This document shows, piece by piece, positions 1 to 10,902 of a stretch of 64,000 nt of DNA. The notes under the pieces were generated by a model. It was not told the origin of the DNA. It saw only the letters and a program-made list of their open reading frames with translations, and searched no databases. The stretch comes from Dendrophyllia cribrosa (taxonomy: Eukaryota > Cnidaria > Anthozoa > Scleractinia > Dendrophylliidae), in NCBI GenBank assembly GCA_024195265.1, contig JAJLRJ010000007.1, positions 4,801,058 through 4,865,057 of the forward strand, written 5' to 3'. The position numbers were made by a program, and so were the translations under genes. Position 1 is the stretch's first letter. The number at the start of each line of letters is the position of its first letter.

Positions 1-665
1 TTCACTCAGGATAAGAAATTGGAGGTCTTGGGCGTGAAAGAAATTGAAAAAACCAGGTGATTGGGAATGGAGTCTATGATAAATTACAAATTATTAACTT
101 GTCAGCCCAGAATGAAAATGTAAGTAGGGTAGGGGGCCAAAACAAACTGAAACTGGGATGGGATGGGATGGGATGGAGATTTTATAGAACCATGCACTTT
201 TGCTTAATAAGTCCAGCTACATGTACATTGTAAGTTATGCTCATAATTATCAATTATTGGACAAGGTTGAGCAAAATATTGTGATTTGTCAGTGGCAAGC
301 AGATCAATAATTTGGCGAAGCTGGAGGCTGAGGTAACTAATTGATCTGCGAGATGCTGACAAATCACAATATTTTGCGATCGCCAAGTTCAATAATTGTT
401 TTATCATTCGATCACCGAGATTGTTTTTCAATTTAACATTTCATAACTGCTAAAACGGAGCAGAAATCGGGGTGCCATTGTGGAGGGCGGGAGCAGAACA
501 ATTACTTGCAGCAAAACAACTTTGCACTGTTGTGCGCATGAGCAGAATTATTCAAAGGCAGTTATTCGTAGGTCACGTGGTGGGCTCTCGGCCAATGAAA
601 AGGAAGAAAAATATACATCGAATGATAATCACAGATATTTTGTATGGACCTTAACTCATTATTAG
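1..665 (+). other. Intron upstream of the first visible tetraspanin exon
   Basis: No coding sequence can be supported here. The next exon starts in mid-protein, so this stretch should be intron of the tetraspanin gene. It contains a short GGGAT pentamer run near 155-176 and the inverted-repeat element at 251-398. It ends in the acceptor AG at 664-665. Confidence 0.6.
251..398. repeat. Small inverted-repeat element (MITE-like)
   Basis: Two arms of about 42 bases face each other: CAATTATTGG at 251 and the AATAATTG end at 391-398, with an inner stretch around GCAAAATATTGTGATTTG that is repeated in inverse after 357. A second inner pair (GCAGATCAAT against ATTGATCTGC) lies closer to the centre. 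No protein is encoded. The structure fits a non-autonomous DNA transposon; no target duplication could be fixed. Confidence 0.55.
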
Positions 666-3616
666 TATATGGTTATTATGTTTCTTCTCTTTATTATTCA
701 AATGTCTGTTTCAATTGGTGCCATAGCTGTATCTCATGATCAGCAGGCTAGCCTGATGGAGACAGGATGGAATAAGACGTCTACGGAGATAAAAAATCAG
801 ATTCAATCGTTAAAGGATTGTTGTGGATTTAAAAATAAGTCATTGCCCTTAAATGACCCATCAGGGCTTGGGCATCCAGACTGCACGTTGGTAAGTGGAT
901 AACAACAGTTGTGATCTGCATATCGTCTCTCCCTAAAATATTAACACAAAATCTGAGTCAGTTCAAGGCTTGCCCTTTGGGTAAGCAAGTCTTAAGTTTT
1001 ACTTGCCCGGACAAGTTTTTATGAATTGTTACTTAATTTCACAAATGGCTTGCCCATATCCTTGCCCATCAGGCAAGCGAGTGGGGAAAAAGACTTGCCA
1101 AGCACAAAAATCTTTTGAGTCCTACAATGGTTGTTTTCTCCAAAAATCTAACCTAAGTAGATCAGCTCCTTTAAGGGGATGATCAAACTCAAATGTAATA
1201 GATCATAACCTTTTGAGTTAAGTGGTTGAAGGAAAATTCATTGGAATAAATGTTTTATAACTGACAAGTAATTAAGTAAAATTTCATTTACCTGTAGTTG
1301 CCATGCTGTTCAAATTCGGACAACACATGTCCCAAATGTAAAACTTGCTATGACGCTCTTGAAGATGTAGTGAATCACCTCTTGAAGGTGGCTGGTGGTG
1401 TTGGTTTGTTCTTCAGTTTCACTTTGGTAAGTTTGATACAACTGTATTTTAAGCCTCAACTGCACAGCTAGTGTATGTACAAAGTTTCATGTCAAGTTTA
1501 TTGCCCTATATTGTATACATTTACAGTAAATAAGTATAAAATTTAAGAGCAAGGAAACCCAAAAGAAACCACTGGGCTCATAAATAAATAGTCTCCCTCA
1601 ATATATTACAATCAACTAGTTACTAAAAATGTATAAATGTATACCCCAGGGGTAAAAGGGTGGGGGTATTTACCTCCAGGGGGACTCCCATACAAAATTG
1701 ACAGGGGTGATAGTTGAAAATTTTGCAACAAACCCAGAAAGGTAGTAGAAATCTGTTTTGCAGGTGTGGCTCACATTAATTTTGACCACTAAGAAGTACA
1801 AAGTCTTTCTAAATTTTTGTTCCTGTCAGCACATTTGTCTGGCTTGACATCTAAAAGGTATTACAATAACTGTGACAGTGGTCATTTTCGATTCAAACAC
1901 CCTTAACGCTACCAATCCACAAATTGCAACCCCTAAAAGGTATGATGATCACCCCCGTCACCACTGTATGTGAGTTCCCCCCCCCCCCCCCCCCACCCAA
2001 CCCCTCACCTCCCCAGCATGGGAAGGTACCGTGCAGCTGCAGCCCAAAATACCCGTGGCCCAAAACTAACCATCAAATCACCCGGCATCATGTCACTACT
2101 AAAACAATATTGGGCCAATTTTTTATTGCCCTAAAATCCCCAACTCCCAAATTTCTCTGCCGAACATAGCATGACCTACTTGTAGTGTTGAATCATGTCA
2201 AGTGGCACCTTTGGCTTGCTCAACAGTTTAAATCTGAGAGCAAACTGTCCTCTCTTTCCTGCTATACCAGTTCCACAAATTAGTTACAAGTGGTTGGCAT
2301 CAACCCCAAGTTTTAAAGAAAGACATGTTTTTTTTTAATCAGATGGTTATAATGTTGATCATTATGTTGTCTGAAACACAATAAAATAATTTACAAAAAA
2401 TAAGTCTGAGAAATGGTTTCCAAGATAGTATTAAATGCTTTGGACAAAGACTTGTCTGATTACCAAAGTATTTCCAAAGAATGAATGAATGACATGTGTA
2501 TCTGACAATTAATAATAATTAATAATAATTTTTATAACAATTACTGTCTTTGGATTAAATGTGGAATTGGGTTGAATTAAGGAGTACCTTTTATGAGCTA
2601 TGTACTTGACTGTTATAGGAATGCCAGCCTGTAGTAAACTTTTAATTTATTGATTTTGGAAGTGGGTTTGCTGCAACTAATACCTGTCCCAAATGTTCAT
2701 AACAATGGTCCTGCACTATGTGTTTTCTTCACTTTTCTTGTTAAAGTGCATTGTGTAAGTTGCAAAATGACAGTAAAATCATCTTGATATTAGCAAAAAG
2801 TCTGCTGTTCAGCTGAAAACTTCAGTTAACTCTTTTTTTTGCTATAAGTAGAGTTTTTAAAAGTTGATAGGAAGGTGTTAGTCCTTGTGGTGTATAAAAA
2901 GATGGTATTGATTCTGACTATTGAATCCGAGAATGAAATCCTGCAGTGTGACCATTACATTTTAATACTTAGAGATGTTTTAAAAGCAACAAGACTGTTG
3001 AGGTCCCTGACATCACGATCGGCAACTGGAAATCTGGTGTTTTTTTGGTGGTATGCTTTTGCTTCACTTTTAACATCTGTGGCATGATGCAGTGAACTGA
3101 AGACAGAAGACAAAAAGAGGAAAACGTGCAGTCAATATGTTATCCAGCCCATCAGCATTCTCATTGCTTATTAGGTCCCTATTATTGACATCAGCTATAG
3201 GTTGTATACTTGCTGAGTGTGAGGCTTTGTATTGGTGTACTAATAATATTGCATGTTTCTCAACATTCTGCAAAATGAAATTTGTATTTTTTTCGTCTTG
3301 TTTTGAACTTAAGCCACTTTAGGAGTCAGAGTTATGGTTAGAATAATAATTATGTGATACATGTGACCCCCACCAGTGAGACCAATATGCATGTAGTTAT
3401 AGTGTCTTTAATACGTAGCAAATTAGCTTTTTGCACTTTTTGTGTACATCCTTTTTGACTGCTAACATTAACAATAATTAGTCATAATATCTTCTCCTCT
3501 TTTCTCCGCTAACTTTCTGCTCTTGTTTCTATCTCTCATAGCTGTTTGGTGTATACATGGCATGCCGATACCGGAACCAGAAGGACCCTCGCGCCAATCC
3601 CGGGGCTTTTCTCTAG
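666..3616 (+). CDS. TSPAN13/31: Tetraspanin of the TSPAN13/31 type, 3' part only (three exons)
   Basis: Exons are 666-890, 1298-1426 and 3542-3616. All join in phase 0 with GT-AG introns (donors gtaagt at 891 and 1427). The first visible exon encodes a hydrophobic segment (third membrane helix) and then the first half of the large extracellular loop, with the tetraspanin CCG motif in KDCCGF. The second adds a cysteine-rich stretch (PCC, CPKC, KTC) and the start of the fourth helix. The last ends in RYRNQKDPRANPGAFL and a stop, almost identical to the cytoplasmic tail I remember for vertebrate TSPAN13 and TSPAN31. Tetraspanins are four-helix membrane organisers. The first two helices and start codon must lie left of the window. 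The subfamily is well supported by the tail; choosing between 13 and 31 is not possible by eye. Confidence 0.88.
1874..1904 (+). repeat. 31-bp sequence shared with 29493-29523
   Basis: The stretch beginning GACAGTGGTCATTTTCG and ending CACCCTT occurs identically at 29493-29523 in a HUS1 intron. Similar sequence continues for a few tens of bases after it. It lies in the last visible intron of the tetraspanin gene, and is probably a fragment of a dispersed repeat. Confidence 0.6.
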
Positions 3617-3918
3617 GCCTGTAGACCAATCAGTGCTTATTTGACCTATCAGTGAGAACTCTCACAGCTTCAACTTCTTTCTTTTTCTCTTTTTACACCT
3701 CTTCGTGTAAAAGTTTTACGGATTGACGTTAGGTGTAGAGATGAACCAAAAAACGAGATATCTCTTTCTTAAACTCATTAATTATTTATTAAGTTTGAAC
3801 AAAGAAAATCGTAAGCGTAACAGTGGTTTGGAAACCTGATCTTAATTAGCACAGATTTTGGTGATTTAATTTCTTAGTTTCCTCTGTATTAAATTATCAA
3901 TTTGAGAAGCTTATCAAA

Positions 3919-4113
3919 CAATACACCTTATTCATAAATGGGGACAGATTCATACATGTAATTCTTTTATATCTATGTTAATTTGCCTCACCAGCCTCAT
4001 TTTAGCGTGTAAATTCTTTTGAATTTTGCACATGCTAACGAGGCTTGTGAGGCTAATTAAAATAAATACAAAAGAATAATAAATCTGCCGCCATTTATGA
4101 ATAAGGTGTATTG
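3919..4113. mobile_element. MITE with about 23-bp terminal inverted repeats (family A, copy 1)
   Basis: The left end reads CAATACACCTTATTCATAAA and the right end is its reverse complement. Inside, a second inverted pair contains TTCTTTTAT against ATAAAAGAAT-like sequence and GCCTCA blocks. A related, partly decayed copy lies at 8004-8156. There is no coding capacity. It sits 3' of the tetraspanin gene and directly abuts the palindromic element at 4117, apparently inside that element's left terminal repeat. Confidence 0.75.
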
Positions 4114-4116
4114 TAA

Positions 4117-4492
4117 GAGTGTTTCATCGGGTATCCAAACACCTCAAAGTCGGTTAAAGTGCACCTAAACCCCAATTTTTTTTCTTTTAATCAATTAACT
4201 CAATGTACGTTGAAAAGTCCAATAGTGAAATATTTCTTGTTTTTAACGTCGCGTTAGTGAGTTATAGAGATTTGAATTTACAAAATGCTAATTAGCATTT
4301 TGTAAATTCAAATCTCTATAACTCACTAACGCAACGTTAAAAACAAGAAATATTTCACTATTCGACTTTTCAACGTACATTGAGTTGATTAAAAGAAAAA
4401 AATGGGGAATTAGGTGCACTTTAAAAAAACCCTCTGCTGTGCCTCATTTTTTCCACCCACTTTTCGGTGTTTGGATGCCTGATGAAACACTC
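4117..4492. mobile_element. Foldback element with a nearly loopless central palindrome
   Basis: The outer arms are GAGTGTTTCATC at 4117 and GATGAAACACTC ending at 4492, each followed inward by a CCAAACACC-type motif. Inside, bases about 4154-4424 form a long palindrome with arms of about 133 bases that meet at CTAATTAG (centre near 4291) with essentially no spacer and few mismatches. The outer arms match the element at 37914-38557, so the two belong to one family. No protein is encoded. Confidence 0.8.
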
Positions 4493-4612
4493 TCCCTCAT
4501 GTTTGATATATCACCTCCAACGCTAGTTCACAATGTTGAGTAAAGTATTTAATAGAGGTTGACTTTTTAAATCTGAGGCATTGGTTGCATTACTGTTTAA
4601 CTACACTTGTAA

Positions 4613-4818
4613 CCCTTTCACTCCCAGAGTCAATAATGGAGACATGTCGTGAAGTTCTAACTTTTTAGTCTGTTGACGAAATCCTATGGTGTGACCATTC
4701 AAATGAAACCTCTTCGGCAGCACTTTTGCATGGTACCATTTGTTTTTCAAAGTTTTACAAAATGAAATTTGGGATTTTTCTTGAATTTTGATTTTTGTCA
4801 CTCTTGGGAGTTAAAGGG
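4613..4818 (-). mobile_element. TTAA-type MITE, monomer of the satellite family
   Basis: The ends are CCCTTTCACTCCCAGAG and its approximate inverse ending AAAGGG; the flanks GTAA and ATAA look like decayed TTAA. The interior carries the block with GGTGTGACCATTCAAATG (reverse orientation), which the other copies at 12796, 13800, 22441, 30641 and 31591 share. TTAA flanks with CCCTTT ends resemble piggyBac-type elements. There is no reading frame. The same interior is the likely source of the array at 56940-64000. Confidence 0.8.
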
Positions 4819-4896
4819 ATAACATCTACTTAACAAAGAAACCAAACAAGTAGCATCTCAATTGCTTGCTTTGTCTGGAGGAGAAGTGTTAGGAGG

Positions 4897-5022
4897 GGAG
4901 GGTAGGGTTGGGTGGGGGCATGGGGTTTGGGGTGGGGGAGGTGCATGGGGTTTGGGGTGGGGGAACATGGGGTTTGGGGTGGGGGGAGGGGGGGTGCATG
5001 GTGCATGAGGTTTGGGGTGGAG
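4897..5022 (+). repeat. G-rich minisatellite, GGGGTTTGGGGTGGGGG type
   Basis: Several imperfect copies of a unit of about 25 bases contain CATGGGGTTTGGGGTGGGG. The plus strand has many runs of four or more G, so four-stranded DNA could form there. The complementary strand translates to a Pro/His-rich frame that is an artefact of the repeat. Confidence 0.8.
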
Positions 5023-5029
5023 GTCGACC

Positions 5030-6180
5030 CTGGTGGTGAGTTAATCAATGAGCTACCAAACACATCAGTATGTATTTTGTTCACCATCTAAAAGAGATGG
5101 AAGGGAATATTAAATATTTCATATATTATAAGACCAAAAGAAATAGCTTTTGTTTTAGAATGTAAAAAATGTGGCCTGCATAGTTATTAAGTCAGGATAT
5201 GTAAAGAAAGGTTTATTTATATGTAACAGAAATGCTTGATGCTTGCTTCAAACTTTTGTATTTTATCAACTTTTTGCTGAGCAGTAAAGAAGCTTCGCAA
5301 ATTCAGATGTGAAAAAAATCAAAATAAAGCACGATTAACTATTAATAAAAGGAATTCAAAGTAGTTGAGATAAATTCTTAAATTATTAAAAAATGGTCCA
5401 ACCAGCAAGCCCATTGCTACAGAGCCTATAACCCTTAATACAGTCCCAGTACATCAAAATTGCAACTCTCCTTACCAATAAGTATACTTTTGTCTTATTG
5501 TAAGTTCTGAGAATTCAGTAGTACATCAACATAATATCTACTTGTTGAAACGTTTTGTGTACATTCAGTCCATGTTACTTGTCAAGTATGTGCGTGTTGT
5601 TGATCTCATAACAAGGAAAACATTGCCATTGCTTTATGGCACTGAAAGGAGGGGGGATCATGCAAGGACTGAGGGGAGAGGGGACAGTGATAATGATAAC
5701 AAAATCATCTAACTTTCATGTATGTTCCTCGAGAATTTCCCATTTTTAGGTAGTCTAGAAAGCAATTTGGCAGTTTTATATTGTAGCTAATAATTGGTTG
5801 TATATATCTAACTTTGCTGCATTCTTCATTTGATTTATTGGCCGTGGAGAACCTTGACTGAAAATATTTCCCCAGCTATAGTTTGAAGAATACGCGTAAT
5901 TTTTTTAACATGGCTAATGAGTGAATGAACATAAATAGGCTAGATTTGCAATGAATGCCGAAACATGTCTTGAATGTTCTCTTCTGTTTTTAAGTTTGCT
6001 AAGATCATAGAATATGATTTATCCTTTGTTTAGAGGTACGAATTAAAAAACCTTGGCTAAAGAACGTTTGTTGTATACCTTGAATTGTTGTCCTGTAAGC
6101 AGATGATTGATTCTTCGACTTATTAAAATGTTGCATCTGGAAAAGTATAAGCTTCAAAACAGTCTGTTTTCCCCTCTTCA
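5030..6180. other. Intergenic stretch without recognisable features
   Basis: AT-rich sequence between the G-rich minisatellite and the repeat at 6184. I see no exon with both plausible splice sites and a convincing frame, and no clear inverted repeat. Confidence 0.5.
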
Positions 6181-6183
6181 GCT

Positions 6184-6310
6184 TCCCAGTTCAGACTCGC
6201 CTGACTCTCTCCAGTTCTTTCCCGCCGCCTTAGCTATCGCCGCTTTTTTCGGTGGACTCGTGCAAAAATACGGACTGTTTTGCAGTGACTCCTACTTCTG
6301 CCCTTTGCTA
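6184..6310 (+). repeat. Dispersed repeat fragment, second copy at 55268-55352
   Basis: The stretch from about 6213 to 6301 (CTATCGCCG, then TTCGG, GGACTCG, AAAATA, CGACTGTTTT-like and CAGTG) matches 55268-55352 closely at base level. Open frames cross both copies, but in different contexts and without splice signals. I read this as a dispersed repeat and not as a gene. Confidence 0.55.
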
Positions 6311-7034
6311 TCCCGCAGATCGGCGAAGTACTGTGTTACCAAAAGTCAAACCTTCACGGAGATTGCGTGACAAGCCAACTTGTTTCCAGAGCCTCTCTTC
6401 TCGACCCTACAGGCAACGCTGGGCGAGGTCTTTTCCCCTCCCCCTCTCTCCGTGCCGTCCCCCTGTCTGCTTTATCCCTATACTTCCAGCTAACGCGGTT
6501 GGACAAAGGTGATGAGCATGACCCCTGTTACCATTGAGAGCTATTCATAGACAAACGAGATAAGCAGAGTATGGCACGAACCGAACTGTCAGTAGTCCAG
6601 CCTTTTCTATTATAACACACAAAGCTAGGAATCAAGGGATTAATGACTATATCCGAGTCAGCTCGTGCAATTAGAGGAAGGTGGGGAGGGAGGGCGGCAA
6701 TCGGAAGGGGTACAGGTGTGTTCCTCATGGTTTTGGGCCTTACCAAATAGTGTCCATGCATGGCCCAAAACGTAAAAAAAAAAATCTTATACCTCAATTC
6801 AGGCTCAGAAATCTCCAGACCCTCTAAGGGGTTCTTCATACCACTGTATTGTCGGGGAGTATCTCCCGGTCTATCGAGGAGCTTATCCACACAGTTTCGG
6901 TGCGTTGCTTCTACCATGAGGAGACTTTCCCATTCTCAACACCTATCCCCGTTAAATTGAAAGAATTCTCGCTGAAGGGGGGATTTGAATATAGTGATTT
7001 AACTCAGTCGGTAGCGTATTTCCTTTAATTTCAG

Positions 7035-7465
7035 CTGTTGGGTGTGTGTTTGACGACTCGTGTGCGGAGCAGACGGCAGAAACCTTATTTGGACTGAAGA
7101 AGACTGATGCAGAAGAACTTCTTGGTAATTTATAACAGTACTAAAACTCCTGTTAGCACGGCCGCTAACTAGAATTCCTTGCTTCTAGCTTTAACGCGAA
7201 CAGATTTGTTTCTAGTTTATTCGACTCTGTTACTTTGATTTGCTGTGATCAAAGTGCATTTTAAGGGCAATTAAGGCCATCCTTCTTTATTTATCAATTA
7301 GAATAAATTAAGCAAATAATGCATTGAACTAAATAAGGAAAAATTACCTCAATTGCCTCAAGCACAGGAATTCGGTTGTAACACTTGCTGTTAAATTTTG
7401 ACATTTAAAATTTAATTGCAATTTTTAGAATGTTTCGTAACCTCGACTGCATTTGTACCAAATAG
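7035..7465 (+). CDS. Candidate exon pair, unrecognised protein
   Basis: Exon 7035-7124 follows a pyrimidine tract and TTTCAG and ends at a gtaatt donor. Read in its only open frame it gives VGCVFDDSCAEQTAETLFGL followed by KKTDAEELL. The next candidate, 7429-7465, has an acceptor (TTTTTAG) and a gtcagt donor and continues in phase as ECFVTSTAFVPN. The acidic stretch faintly recalls the C-terminal OB-fold of replication protein A large subunits, but I cannot claim homology. Both splice sites and composition look exon-like; no further exons were found, so it may be a gene relic. Confidence 0.3.
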
Positions 7466-7708
7466 GTCAGTTTTGATTGCTTTAATATATAGTAGGTTTA
7501 GAAACGCTTGGAGACAAAGAACTAAACAAACAGTCTATAAAATGAAGGTTTTTAATTTCCAAAACAGAGATACACCTAATTGCAATAACGTTGTCATAGA
7601 AAAATGAAAAAAGCCAAATAGGAATTAATTATCACAGCTTGTAGCATTGACAGAGAACCCACTCGTTTATAAATGTACATTAATCACGCAATTTAAAGTA
7701 ACGTGATA

Positions 7709-7990
7709 GAGCAGCTTTCAATTGAGTGTCGTAAAACCAAAACCAAAGTAATTACTCTGACCAATCACAGCAGTCGTAAACAATCCAATGAACCAATCAG
7801 AGCTCGAAGCAATTACATGTCGGCGGCGCCAAGCGCGGGAAAACGCGTGCGAGCAAGTCACGATTGGTTTTGGTTTTACTTCTGATTGGTCGAGAAAGTG
7901 GCGCGAGATTTTTTAGCCAATCACAAAGCGTAGCAATGCAAAACCAAAGCAATTGTGTAATTACTTTCGACACTCAATTGAAAACTGCTC
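7709..7990. mobile_element. TA-flanked MITE, family B, copy 1
   Basis: The terminal repeats start GAGCAG and contain TTTCAATTGAGTGTCG at the left and CGACACTCAATTGAAAAC at the right. Both ends are flanked by TA, as with Tc1/mariner-type insertions. The interior holds several CCAAT/ATTGG motifs and a GGCGCC block. Other copies are at 23534, 42693, 43568, 44791 and 51618. Non-coding. Confidence 0.85.
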
Positions 7991-8003
7991 TATATTTACC
8001 TGT

Positions 8004-8156
8004 ATACACCTTATTCAAAAATGGCGGGCAATTTATTATTCTTTTATATGCATGTTAATTAGCCCTCTTTGCCTCTTTGTATTTTGCACATGCTGACGAG
8101 GCAACAAGGGCTAATTGACATCCATGTAAAAGAATAATAATTTCCCCGCCATTTTG
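8004..8156. mobile_element. MITE family A, copy 2, right end decayed
   Basis: The left end (ATACACCTTATTCAAAAATG) matches the element at 3919. The interior has the same TTCTTTTATATGCATG and GCCTC blocks and their inverse. The right terminal repeat stops at CCATTTTG instead of continuing to GGTGTATTG, so this copy is truncated or mutated. Confidence 0.65.
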
Positions 8157-9286
8157 GCATTTTGAGACAGTACGTTTTTAGTGCGTTTCTTTGTATGCCT
8201 AATTTTAAGCCGATTATGGTAATTCATCAGTCCTGGCAATGTGTTCATGAACAGGTGAGCTGTTGAACATCAACGTTAAACACGTAATTGACCTAAAAAT
8301 AGCAAGAGCATGCCGCAAACAGAAAACAGAAATTTTTACTCACTGTCAAGGCAGCAATTATTTCCCTTATTAAAAGACGTGAAAAACGCTACAATAAGCG
8401 TGTCTAACAGAAGAGTTTATTACCATAATCGGCAGGTCTTCGGAAGTTAATCAAGCGTTTTGGTTCCGCCCGTGCTAGACTGGAATTCGCGTGCAGGTGT
8501 CATTTCAGAACAATGAAATATGCAGAATAGATCATGAATTGTAAACATCTCGGAGAACAAGAAATCTCTGAAAATACTAGCGCGCATGTTACCAACTCGA
8601 CGTTCAGCGTACAAGTCTCACAGCATTTGAACCAACACGAAATTTGGAGACTAAGTAAAAGAAGGTCCAAATTTATAGTTCGCTTATTCTTGGGAAATTC
8701 TATCTCAGATTTTTAAAATAAGCGAGGTCATAAGATTCTCTGCTCGTTTGTTGCAAAAACATCGTAAATTTCGATTATTATAACTCGGCACAGGGAAAAA
8801 TCCAAAACCGTCAATCCGCCAAAAGAGCCAAACAAATAAGGTACAATAGTTGTTCTTATGAATGAGTAAAGTTGAAATCGGCATTAGGTCCTCGATCTCT
8901 CAGTTTGGGGTGAAATACAACAAACTTTGATATTTTACCAAATTTAACCCTAAAATAAGTAAACTCGCGCCATTCAAAAATCCTCTCACAGAAGTTAACC
9001 AAACTTGGCTAAAATGTGTGCATTGTGGTACTCTTTCAGTCCCCAAGAGCGAGTTACCAAAATTTCTCATACAGGCCGACGGCGGCCTCACAAGTAAAAC
9101 TACGCCTAGCAACGTATCGTTGCCAAGGACGCTTCGATCGCAAAAAATACAACTGAAATGGAAACTTCAATTTTTCCCTAGTAAGTGTGTGCCATGAGTA
9201 TTTAGGTAAATACTGAATAAGATATCCAAATACGTGATTGAAAAAGAGTGGTCGGCACAGAAAAAAACACCATCGAGCCACCTTAA
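8157..9286. other. Intergenic stretch without recognisable features
   Basis: No exon or repeat could be supported. Short open frames on both strands lack splice context and recognisable protein sequence. Confidence 0.45.
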
Positions 9287-9511
9287 AGGGGCAGTATCAC
9301 GAGGTTCCACGCGCGGCACTGTTCATTGTTCTTGCACCGGAATTTTGGACATATCACTGTTAAAAGTGATTTTTTATTCTTCCGGCTATCAAAACGGATT
9401 TTTTGATTCAACAAATACCTCCACTTCTCGACGGCCTTTTTGAATTTGCCGAATCAAACTTGAAAACATGGGCCGAACGTTTTCAAGTTTCGCCGTCATA
9501 AAACTGCCCCT
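9287..9511. mobile_element. TTAA-flanked MITE with AGGGGCAGT ends
   Basis: TTAA (9283-9286), then AGGGGCAGT; the right end is ACTGCCCCT followed by TTAA (9512-9515). The identical TTAA duplication points to a piggyBac-type mechanism. The 225-bp interior is non-coding and differs from the CCCTTT-ended family. Confidence 0.7.
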
Positions 9512-9515
9512 TTAA

Positions 9516-10245
9516 ATTCCTATACTTTCCATTTTTTTTTTGACAACGTTATTGCAATTAGGTGTATATGATGAAAAGTAATACATCATGAGTCAATCAA
9601 AGATATACAGTATATAAAGGAGTAGATAAAATTATAATAATATATCTAGAATAAATATGGATAATATATTCCGTCGTTCATAGAAATGAAGTCTTCTCTA
9701 CTTTGTTACAATTGTAAAAATAAAATGGGATATAAAGGAATTTTGTTTTTTGCCTTGGAAAGCATTGCAAATCAATTCGGGTAGAACTAGCATATTTTTT
9801 CGACTCGTAAAAAAAGATGAATTTTGATCGATTTCAAAAACTGGGAAACGGATTCTTTAGTTTATTTTAATTGAATAAGAAATATATGATGTAAAGTAAT
9901 ATATTATTTGATCAAAAAAATATATAACGTATATGTAGGAGCAAAGGAATTGGTAAAAATGACAACATTATCGGTGATAAAATTTAATATGGGTATTAAA
10001 TATTAGTAATCTGCCGTTCACAGAAATAATTGTGATCGTAAGCTGTAATTGTAAAAACGTCGGGTTAAAAGGAATTTTGACGATTTATAATTAGAATATA
10101 AATAAAGTACAATAAAATGCAACTTTTGTCAATTTTCTTCTCCCTTCTCATTACGTCGGAATAAAAGTGAAAGGACCGCAAACGATAATGCTGCTAAAGG
10201 TATACGTAGGATCTGCGAGACTGACCTAACCAGCCAAAAAATGAA
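9516..10245. other. AT-rich intergenic stretch
   Basis: Strongly AT-rich with many short TA and AAT runs. Nothing that could be supported as a gene or a defined repeat. Confidence 0.45.
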
Positions 10246-10455
10246 CAAACATACGATAAACTGCAGGGCTGATCTGACTACGTAAAAAAATAGACTTTGC
10301 GAGACACCGTCATGACAGAAACTGATAAAGTAGGATCGCAACCGTGGACAGCCGTTTCGTTGTTATAGCATCCGGATCGGTTTCTGTCGTGATGGTGTCT
10401 CGCAAAGTCTATTTTTTAACGTAGTCATATCAGCCCTGCAGTTTATCGTATGTTT
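10246..10455. repeat. Inverted repeat, arms about 82 bases
   Basis: The left arm 10246-10327 (AAACATACGATAAACTGCAG onward) is matched in inverse by 10374-10455 (ending CTGCAGTTTATCGTATGTTT) with a spacer of about 46 bases. Both arms contain GACTTTGCGAGACACC or its complement. A single deletion and a few mismatches separate them. It is probably a foldback element; no target duplication was found. Confidence 0.75.
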
Positions 10456-10902
10456 ATTACGTCAGACTAGTTAATTTCACCCCCAAGCCGGCTTTCGAAG
10501 TGTAAACCTGTGACAATCTCATAATGTGTTCGCAAAGGAGCAAAGTTGAAAAGAATACCCACTCAAAAACAACCTGAACTTGGCAAAGGTTTGCAAGGAA
10601 TTTCGTGCAAACGAGGCTTGGTGGTAAATTTTGAGCTGGTGACGTCACCAGGCATAAGGCTGAATGATACCTTGAAACTCGCGTCAAGCGCTCCTTGGTG
10701 GGCAAGCGACAAATTACCCCCTCCATCTCTCCCCTCTCCACCTACTTGGACAGTTACTTGCAGGAATCGGAGCTCAGTTTTTTTTTCTCCCGCGTTTATT
10801 CCATACGTTCAACTTCAATCTAAACGCATCGGCTCCTGCAAAGCGCCAATCAGGCTAATACAGGCAGCACGAGTCTCAAAAGACCAAGAGGATTATAAAT
10901 AG

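Noticed and set aside
4830..5087. Pro/His-rich minus-strand frame
   Set aside because: Produced by the G-rich minisatellite; no splice sites or codon pattern.
6107..6512. Two overlapping open frames of about 87 codons
   Set aside because: They cross a dispersed repeat that also occurs at 55.3 kb; no splice context and no recognisable protein.
7416..7607. Frame ending in SVLIALIYSRFRNAWRQ, reminiscent of the last helix of a rhodopsin-type receptor
   Set aside because: The NP of NPxxY is absent and no upstream helices are found. The similarity is too short to call a receptor relic.
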